Positions 9,661 through 17,097 of a DNA stretch of 64,000 nt are shown piece after piece (positions within the stretch are counted from its first letter, which is position 1; each line of letters begins with the position of its first letter). A program made the position numbers and the translations under genes. Source of the DNA: Halomarina pelagica (GTDB lineage Archaea > Halobacteriota > Halobacteria > Halobacteriales > Haloarculaceae); contig NZ_CP100455.1 in the NCBI RefSeq assembly GCF_024228315.1, positions 496,001-560,000 of the forward strand, given 5' to 3'. The notes below the pieces were generated by a model. It saw nothing but the letters and a program-made list of their open reading frames with translations. It was not told where the DNA came from and ran no database searches.

Positions 9661-10632
9661 ATGACCGAGAACCCCGAAATCGTCGTCCTCCGCGAGGGGA
9701 CGGAAGGGCTGTCGATGGAATCGTACGCTGAGGAACTGCGAGCGCGCCTTCCCGACCGGGCGGTCGCGCTCGCCCGGACGCCGAACCGGGAGCGCGAACT
9801 CGTCTCGAGCGCGCGGGTCGTCACGGGCATCACCGTCGACGACGACCTGCTCGACCGCGCCGAGCGCCTCGAACTGTTCGCCTGCACGTTCGCCGGCACC
9901 GACCACGTCCCGATGGACGCCCTCGCCGAACGCGGGGTGGCCGTCACCAACGCCGGCGGCATCCACGCCCCGGGCATCGCGGAGCAGGCCATCGGTAACA
10001 TGCTCGTGTTCGCCCGCCGACTCCACGAGGGGTGGCGTCGCAAGGAGCGCGCGGAGTGGCGGCACTTCCAGTCGGGCGAACTCACGGGCAGCACGGTCAC
10101 GGTCGTCGGGCTGGGATCGATCGGCCGGGCGCTCGTACAGCGCCTCCGGGGGTTCGAGGTGGAGACGATCGGCGTCCGTTACACCCCCTCGAAGGGCGGT
10201 CCGACCGACGAGGTCGTGGGGTTCGACGACGACGCGATCCACGACGCACTCTCGCGTAGCGAGTACGTCGTGCTCGCCTGCCCGCTCACCGACGCGACGC
10301 GGGGACTGATCGGCGAGGCCGAGTTCGCGACGATGCGGCCCGACGCGGTGCTCGTCAACGTCGCCCGCGGGGGCATCGTCGACACCGACGCGCTCGTGGC
10401 CGCGCTCCGCTCGAACGCGATCCGGGGGGCCGCCCTCGACGTGACCGACCCCGAACCGCTCCCCGGGGATCACCCGCTCTGGACCCTCGGGAACTGCCTC
10501 GTCACGCCGCACACGGGGGGACACACGCCGAGACACTGGGAGCGCCTCGCCGACATCGTCGCGCGGAACGTCGAGCGACTCGACGCGGGGGCGGAACTGG
10601 AAAATCTGGTGCTCGACCCGGGATCGCGCTGA
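9661..10632 (+). CDS. D-isomer-specific 2-hydroxyacid dehydrogenase
   Basis: 323 residues from the ATG at 9661, a usual family length. The NAD(P)-binding motif VVGLGSIGRAL lies mid-protein, and the catalytic Arg (NVARGGIVD), Glu (DPEPLP) and His (TPHTGGHTPRHW) are all present. The family reversibly reduces 2-oxoacids to D-2-hydroxyacids. It starts divergently from the M20 gene with a gap of 112 bases. In this island it might reduce a 2-oxoacid released by the PLP dehydratase, but the substrate cannot be deduced. Confidence 0.9.
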   Translation: MTENPEIVVLREGTEGLSMESYAEELRARLPDRAVALARTPNRERELVSSARVVTGITVDDDLLDRAERLELFACTFAGTDHVPMDALAERGVAVTNAGGIHAPGIAEQAIGNMLVFARRLHEGWRRKERAEWRHFQSGELTGSTVTVVGLGSIGRALVQRLRGFEVETIGVRYTPSKGGPTDEVVGFDDDAIHDALSRSEYVVLACPLTDATRGLIGEAEFATMRPDAVLVNVARGGIVDTDALVAALRSNAIRGAALDVTDPEPLPGDHPLWTLGNCLVTPHTGGHTPRHWERLADIVARNVERLDAGAELENLVLDPGSR

Positions 10633-10674
10633 CGGCCGTCGATACCTCGGTACCCGTGGGGAGCCCCGGGGCGG

Positions 10675-11853
10675 TCAGACGCTGAACAACCGCCGGGGGA
10701 AGTCGGCGAGCGGTTCGGCACCGTTCGACGTGACGCGGAACGTCTCGCTCAGCTCCACCCCGAAGTCGTCGAACCACAGCCCCGGGATGGTGTGGAACGT
10801 CATGTTCTCCTCCAGGACCGTCTCGTCGCCGGGGCGGAGGCTCGCGGTGTGCTCGCCCCAGTCCGGCGGGTACCCCAGCCCCATGGAGTAGCCGATGCGG
10901 TCGCCCTTCTCGATGCCGTACTTCGCCACGGTGTCCCGCCAGGCGCGCTCGACCGCCTCGCAGGTGACCCCGGGTTCGACCGCGTCCAGCGCCGCCTCCA
11001 TCCCCTCGACGACGACCTCGGCGGTCTCCTCGATCTCCGCCGGGGGATCGCCGACGAACGCAGTCCGGGCGAGCGGCGAGTGATACCGGTGGCGACACCC
11101 CGACAGTTCGACGATGACCGGATCGCCGTCCTCGAACGGGCGGTCGGTCCAGGTCAGGTGCGGCGTGCCGGTGTGATCGCCCGACGGCATGAGCGGGACG
11201 ATGGCGGGGTAGTCGCCGCCGTACTCGTCGGTCCCGTCGACGAGCGCCGAGTAGATGGCCTCGGCGACCTCGTACTCGGGGACCCCCTCCTCGACGGCGT
11301 CGAGGCCTGCCCGCATCGCGTTCTCGGAGATCCGGGCGGCCTGACGCATGTACTCGAGTTCCCGCTCCGATTTCTTCACGCGCACCCAGTTGACCAGCAG
11401 CGTCGCGTCCTCGAACGACGCCTCCGGCAGGTTCTCCCGCAGGCGCGTGTACGACTTCGCGGTGAAGTAGTACGCGTCCATCTCCAGTCCGATCCGGCCG
11501 TCGTCCACGCCGAGATCAGAGAGCACCGTCGCGAAGGCGTCCATCGGGTGGAGGTCGTGCGGCGAGTGGACGTGGTCGTCGCTGTACGCGACGATGCTCT
11601 CCTCGTCGAGGCGGGTCGTCGCCCGCGCGCCGTTGGCGTCCATCTCCCGGCCGATCCAGACGGGTTCGTCGCGGTTCCGGGTGACGACGACGCCCTGGTG
11701 GACGTAGAACGACCAGCCGTCGTATCCGGTGAGGTAGTTCATGTTCGCTGGGTCGCTCACCACGATCGCGTCCAGGTCCGCCTCGGCCATCCGCTCTCTC
11801 GTCCGGGCGATCCGCCGCTCGTACTCCTCGCTGTCGAAGGGTGCTCGGGACAT
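10675..11853 (-). CDS. doeA: M24-fold hydrolase, probable ectoine hydrolase (DoeA/EutD-like)
   Basis: 392 residues from the ATG at 11853; a TATA-like CTTTTAC lies near 11890 on the reverse strand. The N-terminal creatinase-like domain holds NYLTGYDGWSFYVHQG (residues 39-54), a string I associate with ectoine hydrolases rather than Xaa-Pro peptidases. The C-terminal pita-bread domain has VELSGCRHRYHSPLART at about 248-264 where metal-dependent M24 peptidases carry two aspartate metal ligands; here one position is Glu (E249) and the other is lost. Known DoeA/EutD enzymes are metal-independent and form a covalent intermediate on a glutamate. The predicted reaction is ring opening of ectoine to N-acetyl-diaminobutyrate. 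The alternative is a creatinase-like amidinohydrolase. Confidence 0.68.
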   Translation of the reverse strand: MSRAPFDSEEYERRIARTRERMAEADLDAIVVSDPANMNYLTGYDGWSFYVHQGVVVTRNRDEPVWIGREMDANGARATTRLDEESIVAYSDDHVHSPHDLHPMDAFATVLSDLGVDDGRIGLEMDAYYFTAKSYTRLRENLPEASFEDATLLVNWVRVKKSERELEYMRQAARISENAMRAGLDAVEEGVPEYEVAEAIYSALVDGTDEYGGDYPAIVPLMPSGDHTGTPHLTWTDRPFEDGDPVIVELSGCRHRYHSPLARTAFVGDPPAEIEETAEVVVEGMEAALDAVEPGVTCEAVERAWRDTVAKYGIEKGDRIGYSMGLGYPPDWGEHTASLRPGDETVLEENMTFHTIPGLWFDDFGVELSETFRVTSNGAEPLADFPRRLFSV

Positions 11854-12355
11854 GGTAACGTCCGGTGAACCGATTCGTGGAGACCTCGTAAAAGCGTTTC
11901 GTGTACCTCGGAACCGACGAACGCGGGACTTCGTCGACGGCGCTACCCCCGTCTCGGACGGTCTGACCCTCGGGCCGCTCGGATCAGTGGGATGCTTCCC
12001 CTCGGTGTCGGCCCGCGAGGGCGCATCGCCCGAGGTGCGTCCGGAATCTCTCACCTCCCGTCGATCGGAAACGGACGACTCTCCCGACTCGGTTCGTCGA
12101 ACGGGCCCCGGCGATCGGAATTCTATATAGCAACATATGATTTACGTGTGGGCGGTGCTATTCCGCGGAAAATTGGCTTGTTCGGTTGTCTCGCGCAGAC
12201 AACCGAACAAGCAAACTACTAAGTACGCCGACTCGTTCGGTCTACCTGACGTTCATGCCACTCTCAGCACCGGGTCGGGACGCGGCGAACCGCCTTCACC
12301 CGTTCGGCGCGACTCGCACCACCACCCGATCGCCTCCTGCGTTTCCGAGGACCGC
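11854..12355. other. Intergenic region upstream of the recombinase gene
   Basis: About 500 bases with no convincing gene. The left part is GC-rich and carries the promoter of the M24 gene on the reverse strand. From about 12118 to 12220 the composition drops to AT-rich and contains TATATAG, a 10-bp palindrome TTCCGCGGAA at 12161-12170, and the long inverted repeat described separately. A start at 12137 in frame with the recombinase would translate through this hairpin and is unlikely to be used. Confidence 0.6.
12176..12212. repeat. Perfect 16-bp inverted repeat with 5-base spacer
   Basis: The arm GCTTGTTCGGTTGTCT (12176-12191) is followed by CGCGC (12192-12196) and the exact reverse complement AGACAACCGAACAAGC (12197-12212). 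It lies 144 bases upstream of the recombinase ATG, in locally AT-rich DNA. Possible roles are a recombination core site (two inverted recombinase-binding arms around a short crossover spacer), an operator, or a transcript hairpin. The 5-base spacer is slightly shorter than most tyrosine-recombinase crossover regions. Confidence 0.8.
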
Positions 12356-13585
12356 ATGACCTATCGCTGGACCACCCGGGATCTCGACGACCTCGAACGG
12401 TTCTACTGGACCGAGGTCGCGCCGGCGATGGAGGCGGACGACCGCGATCCGGAACGCGACCGCCCGCCGTACGCGTGGATGGTCGAGCACGGCTTCTCGG
12501 GGTTCATCAAGGCCCTCCGGCGCGATCACGGGCTCACGCCGGGGGAGTTCTACGATCGCCTCGACGTGGGACGCGAGGGGGACGAAGACTACTGGGGTAT
12601 CGATCACGATCCGACTCGGCGGACGCTCGACGGCTACGTCGACGAGCTGCGCGACCGGCGCGGCCACCCCCGGACGACCGTCCTGCCGATTCGGTCCCGG
12701 TTGAAGAAGTACGTCCGACTCTACGCGGACGTCCACGGGACGTCGAACCTCCTCGGCGCGTTGCTGGAGGAGCGCGACCGGCCCGACGAGATCGACCGGG
12801 CGCTCGCCGTCTTCGACGTGCTCCACGAGGTCCTCGGGACGACCGCCTCGAAGTTCAAGTACCTCGAGGACGTCCGGCGGTTCTACGACTACCTCGTCGA
12901 CGCCGGTCGCGCCGTCTACAACCCGCTCGAGCGCATGGAGAACCGCTTCGGCTGGGATCGCCCGGAGTGGGACAACCCCGCGCTCTCGGCGGACGACGTT
13001 CGGGCGTTGTACGGGGCGTGCGAGACGCTCGAGGAGCGTCTGCTCGTCGTCGGTCTCGCGGGGTGGGGGCTTCGCCCCTCGGAGCTGTGCGCGCTTCGCG
13101 TCGACCAGCTCGTGCTCGACCCGTCCGAGGGGCGACCGTACATCGCGTTCGGCGACGGCGAGCGGAAGAACGGTCCGGGGACGGTCGCGCTCCTCGTCGG
13201 CGTCGGTGAACTGCGACGGCGCGTCGCGTCGCTCGACGAGGGGGCGCGGGGATACCTGTTCCCCTCCGCAACGGCGGCGGGCGGCCACGTCGTGACGGAC
13301 ACCGTTCGCGGCCGCTTCGCCGCGCTCGCAGAGCGGGCCGACGTGACCGTCGCCGGCGAGACGCCGACGCCGAAGATGGGCCGTCGGTTCTGGTACTCGC
13401 TCTACGGCGACGCCGTCCGGCGACTCGTCGATCGCTACGCGCCGATCGCCGCCGATCAGGGGAGTTCCGACCCGGGGGTCGTGCTCGACAACTACCTCTC
13501 CGAGGCCGAACGCAGGAAACACCGGCGGGACGCCATGCAGGACGCGTTGACCGGCGTACTCGGTGACGGTCGCTCCGCGGTCTGA
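12356..13585 (+). CDS. Tyrosine-recombinase/integrase-like protein with altered catalytic histidines
   Basis: 409 residues from the ATG at 12356. An N-terminal SAM-like DNA-binding region (about residues 90-190) precedes a catalytic domain. GWGLRPSELCALRV holds the first catalytic Arg (R240) and GDGERKNGPG the beta-hairpin Lys (K271). PKMGRRFWYSLYG matches the HxxR box with Arg (R343/R344) kept and the His replaced, and Y380 in VVLDNYLSE is the likely nucleophile. The second His (normally LGH) appears to be Ser. The family cuts and rejoins DNA at specific sites. No phage or plasmid genes lie nearby, so it may be a domesticated or stranded integrase. The fold call is good; activity is uncertain. 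Confidence 0.75.
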   Translation: MTYRWTTRDLDDLERFYWTEVAPAMEADDRDPERDRPPYAWMVEHGFSGFIKALRRDHGLTPGEFYDRLDVGREGDEDYWGIDHDPTRRTLDGYVDELRDRRGHPRTTVLPIRSRLKKYVRLYADVHGTSNLLGALLEERDRPDEIDRALAVFDVLHEVLGTTASKFKYLEDVRRFYDYLVDAGRAVYNPLERMENRFGWDRPEWDNPALSADDVRALYGACETLEERLLVVGLAGWGLRPSELCALRVDQLVLDPSEGRPYIAFGDGERKNGPGTVALLVGVGELRRRVASLDEGARGYLFPSATAAGGHVVTDTVRGRFAALAERADVTVAGETPTPKMGRRFWYSLYGDAVRRLVDRYAPIAADQGSSDPGVVLDNYLSEAERRKHRRDAMQDALTGVLGDGRSAV

Positions 13586-14029
13586 CGCCGGTCGACGACG
13601 GATCGCCGTCCCCGCTCGCGCGCGCTCCCCTCGAGCACGGCGACGCCTCTCTCCGCGTTCGTCGAAATGACCGACCGAACGTCAAAAAATATCGGAAAAT
13701 ATCCACTATTTTGAGTAAACGTCGTCGAGTTTGTTCGATCGGCGTCGCGTCACGGCGGAGTCGGGCGCTCGTCGCCCCAGGAACGTGACGAACGGTCCCG
13801 TTCGCGGGCCGATCATTGCCCGCGAGCGGGACTGCGGGTGTACGGTGCGCTACGTACGCCCGAGAGTTCGACATCTCTGGCGGTGCGAGGTGAGGGTCTC
13901 GGAGCGTCGTTCTGTTTCCTCGCACCGAACGCTATCGAGGTCTAAACCTGGGACGTGAATGTATCTACGATTTATGAATCTTCGAAGGGTTTGTGTACGT
14001 ATCGGCGTTCTCCGATCTCGATTCCGGCG
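13586..14029. other. Gene-free region between convergent genes, with an AT-rich patch
   Basis: No supported gene. An AT-rich island at about 13680-13730 contains tandem near-repeats AAAATATCGG (13686-13695) and AAAATATCCA (13696-13705), then ACTATTTTGA, which can pair with the upstream TCAAAAAATA. Since both flanking genes point inward, no promoter is expected, and this patch may hold transcription termination signals. Confidence 0.5.
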
Positions 14030-15400
14030 TTACTGACCGCCGGTCGATTCGTCCCCGTCTCCGGACGACCGATCCGGATCCGTCGCGAACGTACCGAAGA
14101 GGACGCCGGCGAGGGAGTGGGGGCTGTGCTCGCGAACGACCCACAGGACGTTCGCGAGAAAGAGGACCGCACCGACCAGGACACACGCGCCGCCGATCGC
14201 CGGACCCGGTGACGGGAGGAGAGAGAGGTCGCCGGCGACGAGGAGGGTCGTTCCGGTGACGAAGAACGCGAAGTCGACGGCAGCGACGCGCCCGTCGTAG
14301 AGGTCGTCGATCATCGGTACCGCCTCGTACCCCAGCAGGTTGCTGTAGCGGTGCACCCAGACGATGAACGGGACGACGTGATAGAGCGTCCCGAGGACGA
14401 CGAAGCCGACGACCCCGAGGACGAGCAGGTGGACCGTCCCCGGTGCGCCGAACGTCGCCTCTCGAGCGAGCGGGTTTTCGATCCACGACGGGAGGGTGAG
14501 GACCGCCCACAGCGCAAGCGCGGGTACCACCACGGCGTACCGGGAGAGCATCGGCGTCCGGTCGACCCGCGTTTCGTAGAGGCGACGGCCGAGTATCGCG
14601 CTGAATCCGAGGAGCGCGACGACGACGAGCGCGCCGCCGAGACGCCCGAGCAGCACCGAGTCGGTCAGCCGGGCGCTCGCGAGGAGGAGAACGCCGAGGG
14701 GGTATCCAACCTCCTCGAGTCGGCGTAACGGGAGATCGATCCCGTGCAGTTCGGTCTGGGTGAACATCGTTCCGAGCTGGTAGAGCGCGCCCAGGATCGT
14801 CGTGACGACCGCACCGAACACGGCGAGCGTCGCGTGTGTCTGGACGACGCGCGCGCGAGCCACGGAGAGCGGCGCGAAGACGGGGCGGACGAGATCGACC
14901 GCGAGGAGGAACCCCAGGGTGGTCAGGAGGAGGAAGAACCCCAGCGCGAGCGCGAAGTGGCGTTCCGTGACGTCGTAGGACGGGAGCGTCAGGAGAGTTC
15001 GGCCGACGTTGTACACGAACGTCCAGAAGCCGAGCAGCATCGCGCCGCCGAATATCGGGAGCCAGGTGAACCGACCCGCGAGGAGGCTGACGGCGAACCC
15101 GAGCAAGCCGCCGGCGACCAGCCACAACTGGACGGTCGAGAGCCGCCGGGAGTGGAGTCGGACGCCCGACCAGACGGGGACGAACTGCGTCATCGCTCCC
15201 ATGATCGTGATGCAGATCCAGCCGGCGAGGAGGAGGTGGACGTGCACGAGGGTGACGCGCCCCGGAGCGACGCCGAAGACGACGCCGAGACCGACGAGTG
15301 TACCCAGAAGGAGAAACCCGATGCCGACGACGAAGTGACGGAGCGGAACCGTCATCGGCGGCTGCCGATCGGTTTCGAGGGTTCCTGGAACGACGCTCAT
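14030..15400 (-). CDS. Haem-copper-oxidase-like (COX1/NnrS-like) polytopic membrane protein
   Basis: 456 residues with about twelve hydrophobic segments. Intramembrane histidines occur in TLVHVHLLLAGW (second helix), VQTHATLAVFG, GTVHLLVLG and LYHVVPFIVWVHRYSN. This pattern recalls subunit I of cbb3 or nitric-oxide-reductase type enzymes and NnrS. I do not see the adjacent His-His pair that ligates CuB in true oxidases, so it may bind haem without oxygen chemistry. The neighbours, a one-helix protein and a halocyanin, support a role in copper or haem electron transfer or nitric oxide handling, but no other oxidase or denitrification subunit is present. An in-frame Met 15 residues in (MTVPLRH) is an alternative start. 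Confidence 0.65.
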   Translation of the reverse strand: MSVVPGTLETDRQPPMTVPLRHFVVGIGFLLLGTLVGLGVVFGVAPGRVTLVHVHLLLAGWICITIMGAMTQFVPVWSGVRLHSRRLSTVQLWLVAGGLLGFAVSLLAGRFTWLPIFGGAMLLGFWTFVYNVGRTLLTLPSYDVTERHFALALGFFLLLTTLGFLLAVDLVRPVFAPLSVARARVVQTHATLAVFGAVVTTILGALYQLGTMFTQTELHGIDLPLRRLEEVGYPLGVLLLASARLTDSVLLGRLGGALVVVALLGFSAILGRRLYETRVDRTPMLSRYAVVVPALALWAVLTLPSWIENPLAREATFGAPGTVHLLVLGVVGFVVLGTLYHVVPFIVWVHRYSNLLGYEAVPMIDDLYDGRVAAVDFAFFVTGTTLLVAGDLSLLPSPGPAIGGACVLVGAVLFLANVLWVVREHSPHSLAGVLFGTFATDPDRSSGDGDESTGGQ

Positions 15401-15631
15401 ACGCGGTACACGTCGCCGGTGCCCCTGCCGCTACCCCCGAACGTGTTCGTACGCGGGTCGTAGCGGTCGTGTCCATCCGTATCGATCGCTGGAGTCGCGT
15501 CCGACGGCCGCGTGGCGGTGACGGCCGTCTACAGGTGAGCGAGGCGAGCGCCTCGGGGTCGTACGGAAATCGAGGAGTTCCGTGATGACGAGACGCCGAA
15601 GACGCCTCGAACTACTCGCCCCCGAGGTCCT

Positions 15632-15796
15632 TCACGCTCCGAGCGTCAGGAGCAGTACGTAGAGGAACAGGGCAGCGGTGACGCCGAGCAGGACGTGCCC
15701 GGCCACGCCGACGGCCAGGACGAGGCCGCCGAGCGCTCGCTCTCCCGGCTCCAGCGGTGCGTCGAACATCTCCCGTTCGAGGTCGGCTACGGTCAT
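15632..15796 (-). CDS. Small single-helix membrane protein
   Basis: 54 residues starting MTVADLEREMFDAPLEPG, with an acidic N-terminal tail followed by one or two hydrophobic segments (LGGLVLAVGVAGHVLLGVTA and LFLYVLLLTLG) to the C-terminus. I do not recognise a named family. It lies 231 bases upstream of the oxidase-like gene on the same strand and could be an accessory subunit of it. It is divergent from the halocyanin gene. Confidence 0.6.
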   Translation of the reverse strand: MTVADLEREMFDAPLEPGERALGGLVLAVGVAGHVLLGVTAALFLYVLLLTLGA

Positions 15797-16085
15797 CGTG
15801 TTTCCCTCACGTGATGCGTGGCGTGCCGTCGACACGATACGCCACGATGATTCCCAGCCGCGTAGAAGCCGGGCGAACACCTTCGGACTCGTCTCGCGTC
15901 CTCGCCGGGGGAGGTGTCGTCACTGGCGCTCGTGGGGCGAGCGCACATCCGCCTCCGAAGGTCGGCCTTCGACGGCGTCGATCGGCCGTACATACGATCG
16001 ACGCCGAACGCGTTCGCCCGCGTTCTCGATCGATAGGAACCGACGCACACCGCTATCTCTCACTCCTCCTATACCTGCGCGTACC

Positions 16086-16766
16086 ATGGACGGAAAACAG
16101 AACGAGAGCGTCGAGGGTACACCTCGATCCACCGCTACCCCCACGACCGCGTCGCCGTCACCCGCCGATCCGACCGTCACCCGGCGAGCGGTTCTGCGAG
16201 GGGCCGCTGGCGGCGTGACAGTAGGGCTAGCTGCGAGTGCCGCGTCCCCCGTGGCGGCGCAGTCATCCGGCGAACCGGAGTACGGGGGCTGGTTCGAAAA
16301 CACCGGGAACTACGACGGCACCGTCGACGGAACCGGCCGAGAGGAGGTGAGGATCACCGTCGGGGCGAAGGGAAACGGGGGGCACTTCGCGTTCGATCCG
16401 CCGGCGGTCCGGATCGATCCCGGAACGACTGTCGTGTGGGAGTGGTCCGGGAAGGGGGGCGCACACAACGTCGCCGCCGAGAACGGGGACTTCGAGAGCG
16501 AGATGACCGACGAGGCCGGCCACACGTTCGAACGGACGGTCGAGCGCCGGGGGATCGTCAAATACGCCTGCGTCCCCCACGAGGCGATGGGGATGAAGGG
16601 GGCGCTCGTCGTCGGCGGTGCGGGCACGGGCAGCCCGCCGAACGCCGATCTCGCGGACACCCTCGCCATCGGCGGGGGGATCGGACTCGCCGGCGCACTG
16701 TTCGCGGTGTTCGCGCTCGGCACGCGTAGCGAGGCGCGGAAACGCCGACGAAACGCCGATCGGTGA
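16086..16766 (+). CDS. Halocyanin-type blue copper protein, Tat-exported, C-terminal membrane anchor
   Basis: 226 residues. A twin-arginine motif (TRRAVLRGAAGG near residue 35) with a hydrophobic stretch and an AQS cleavage-like site predicts Tat export. The cupredoxin domain follows, with type I copper ligands His in KGGAHNVAAE, then Cys, His and Met in KYACVPHEAMGMKG. A C-terminal hydrophobic helix (GGGIGLAGALFAVFALG) and a basic tail would anchor it to the membrane, facing outward. Halocyanins carry single electrons between membrane complexes; the oxidase-like neighbour is a possible partner. Confidence 0.92.
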   Translation: MDGKQNESVEGTPRSTATPTTASPSPADPTVTRRAVLRGAAGGVTVGLAASAASPVAAQSSGEPEYGGWFENTGNYDGTVDGTGREEVRITVGAKGNGGHFAFDPPAVRIDPGTTVVWEWSGKGGAHNVAAENGDFESEMTDEAGHTFERTVERRGIVKYACVPHEAMGMKGALVVGGAGTGSPPNADLADTLAIGGGIGLAGALFAVFALGTRSEARKRRRNADR

Positions 16767-17097
16767 GCCCCTGACGCGGTCTGTGAGTCCCCCGGGCGTC
16801 CGCCGACCGTATCCCCCACCCGGTCGCCGCGACTCGCGCTACGTTCTCGCGGTTTCTCTCTACCTCTCGAACGCTGATGACTCCGGCAGATTCGGACTGG
16901 ACGTACTCCGGGAGGAGTAACTGACCGTCGGGCCGTTTCGGAAGTACGCTCGGGAGGTTCAGGTCGTGACCGCGCACAGAGCCTCGCGCGACCGGAACGA
17001 GCACGCGGCGACGCAGGTCCCCGAACGGTGAAAAAATGTTGTGGTAGTATTACACCCCAATTTATATATACCTCCATTCCACACGGATAGTCGGACT
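16767..17097. promoter_or_regulatory. Intergenic region with strong TATA element for the Opp-type ABC operon
   Basis: No gene is seen. The element TTTATATATA at 17061-17070 is centred about 27 bases upstream of the predicted transcript start, close to the ATG at 17098. A similar core (AAATTTATATAT at 33026-33037) precedes the other plus-strand binding-protein gene. Confidence 0.65.

Noticed and set aside
12137-12355. 73-residue N-terminal extension of the recombinase-like protein
   Set aside because: It would translate through the perfect hairpin and has unrelated composition; the ATG at 12356 fits better.
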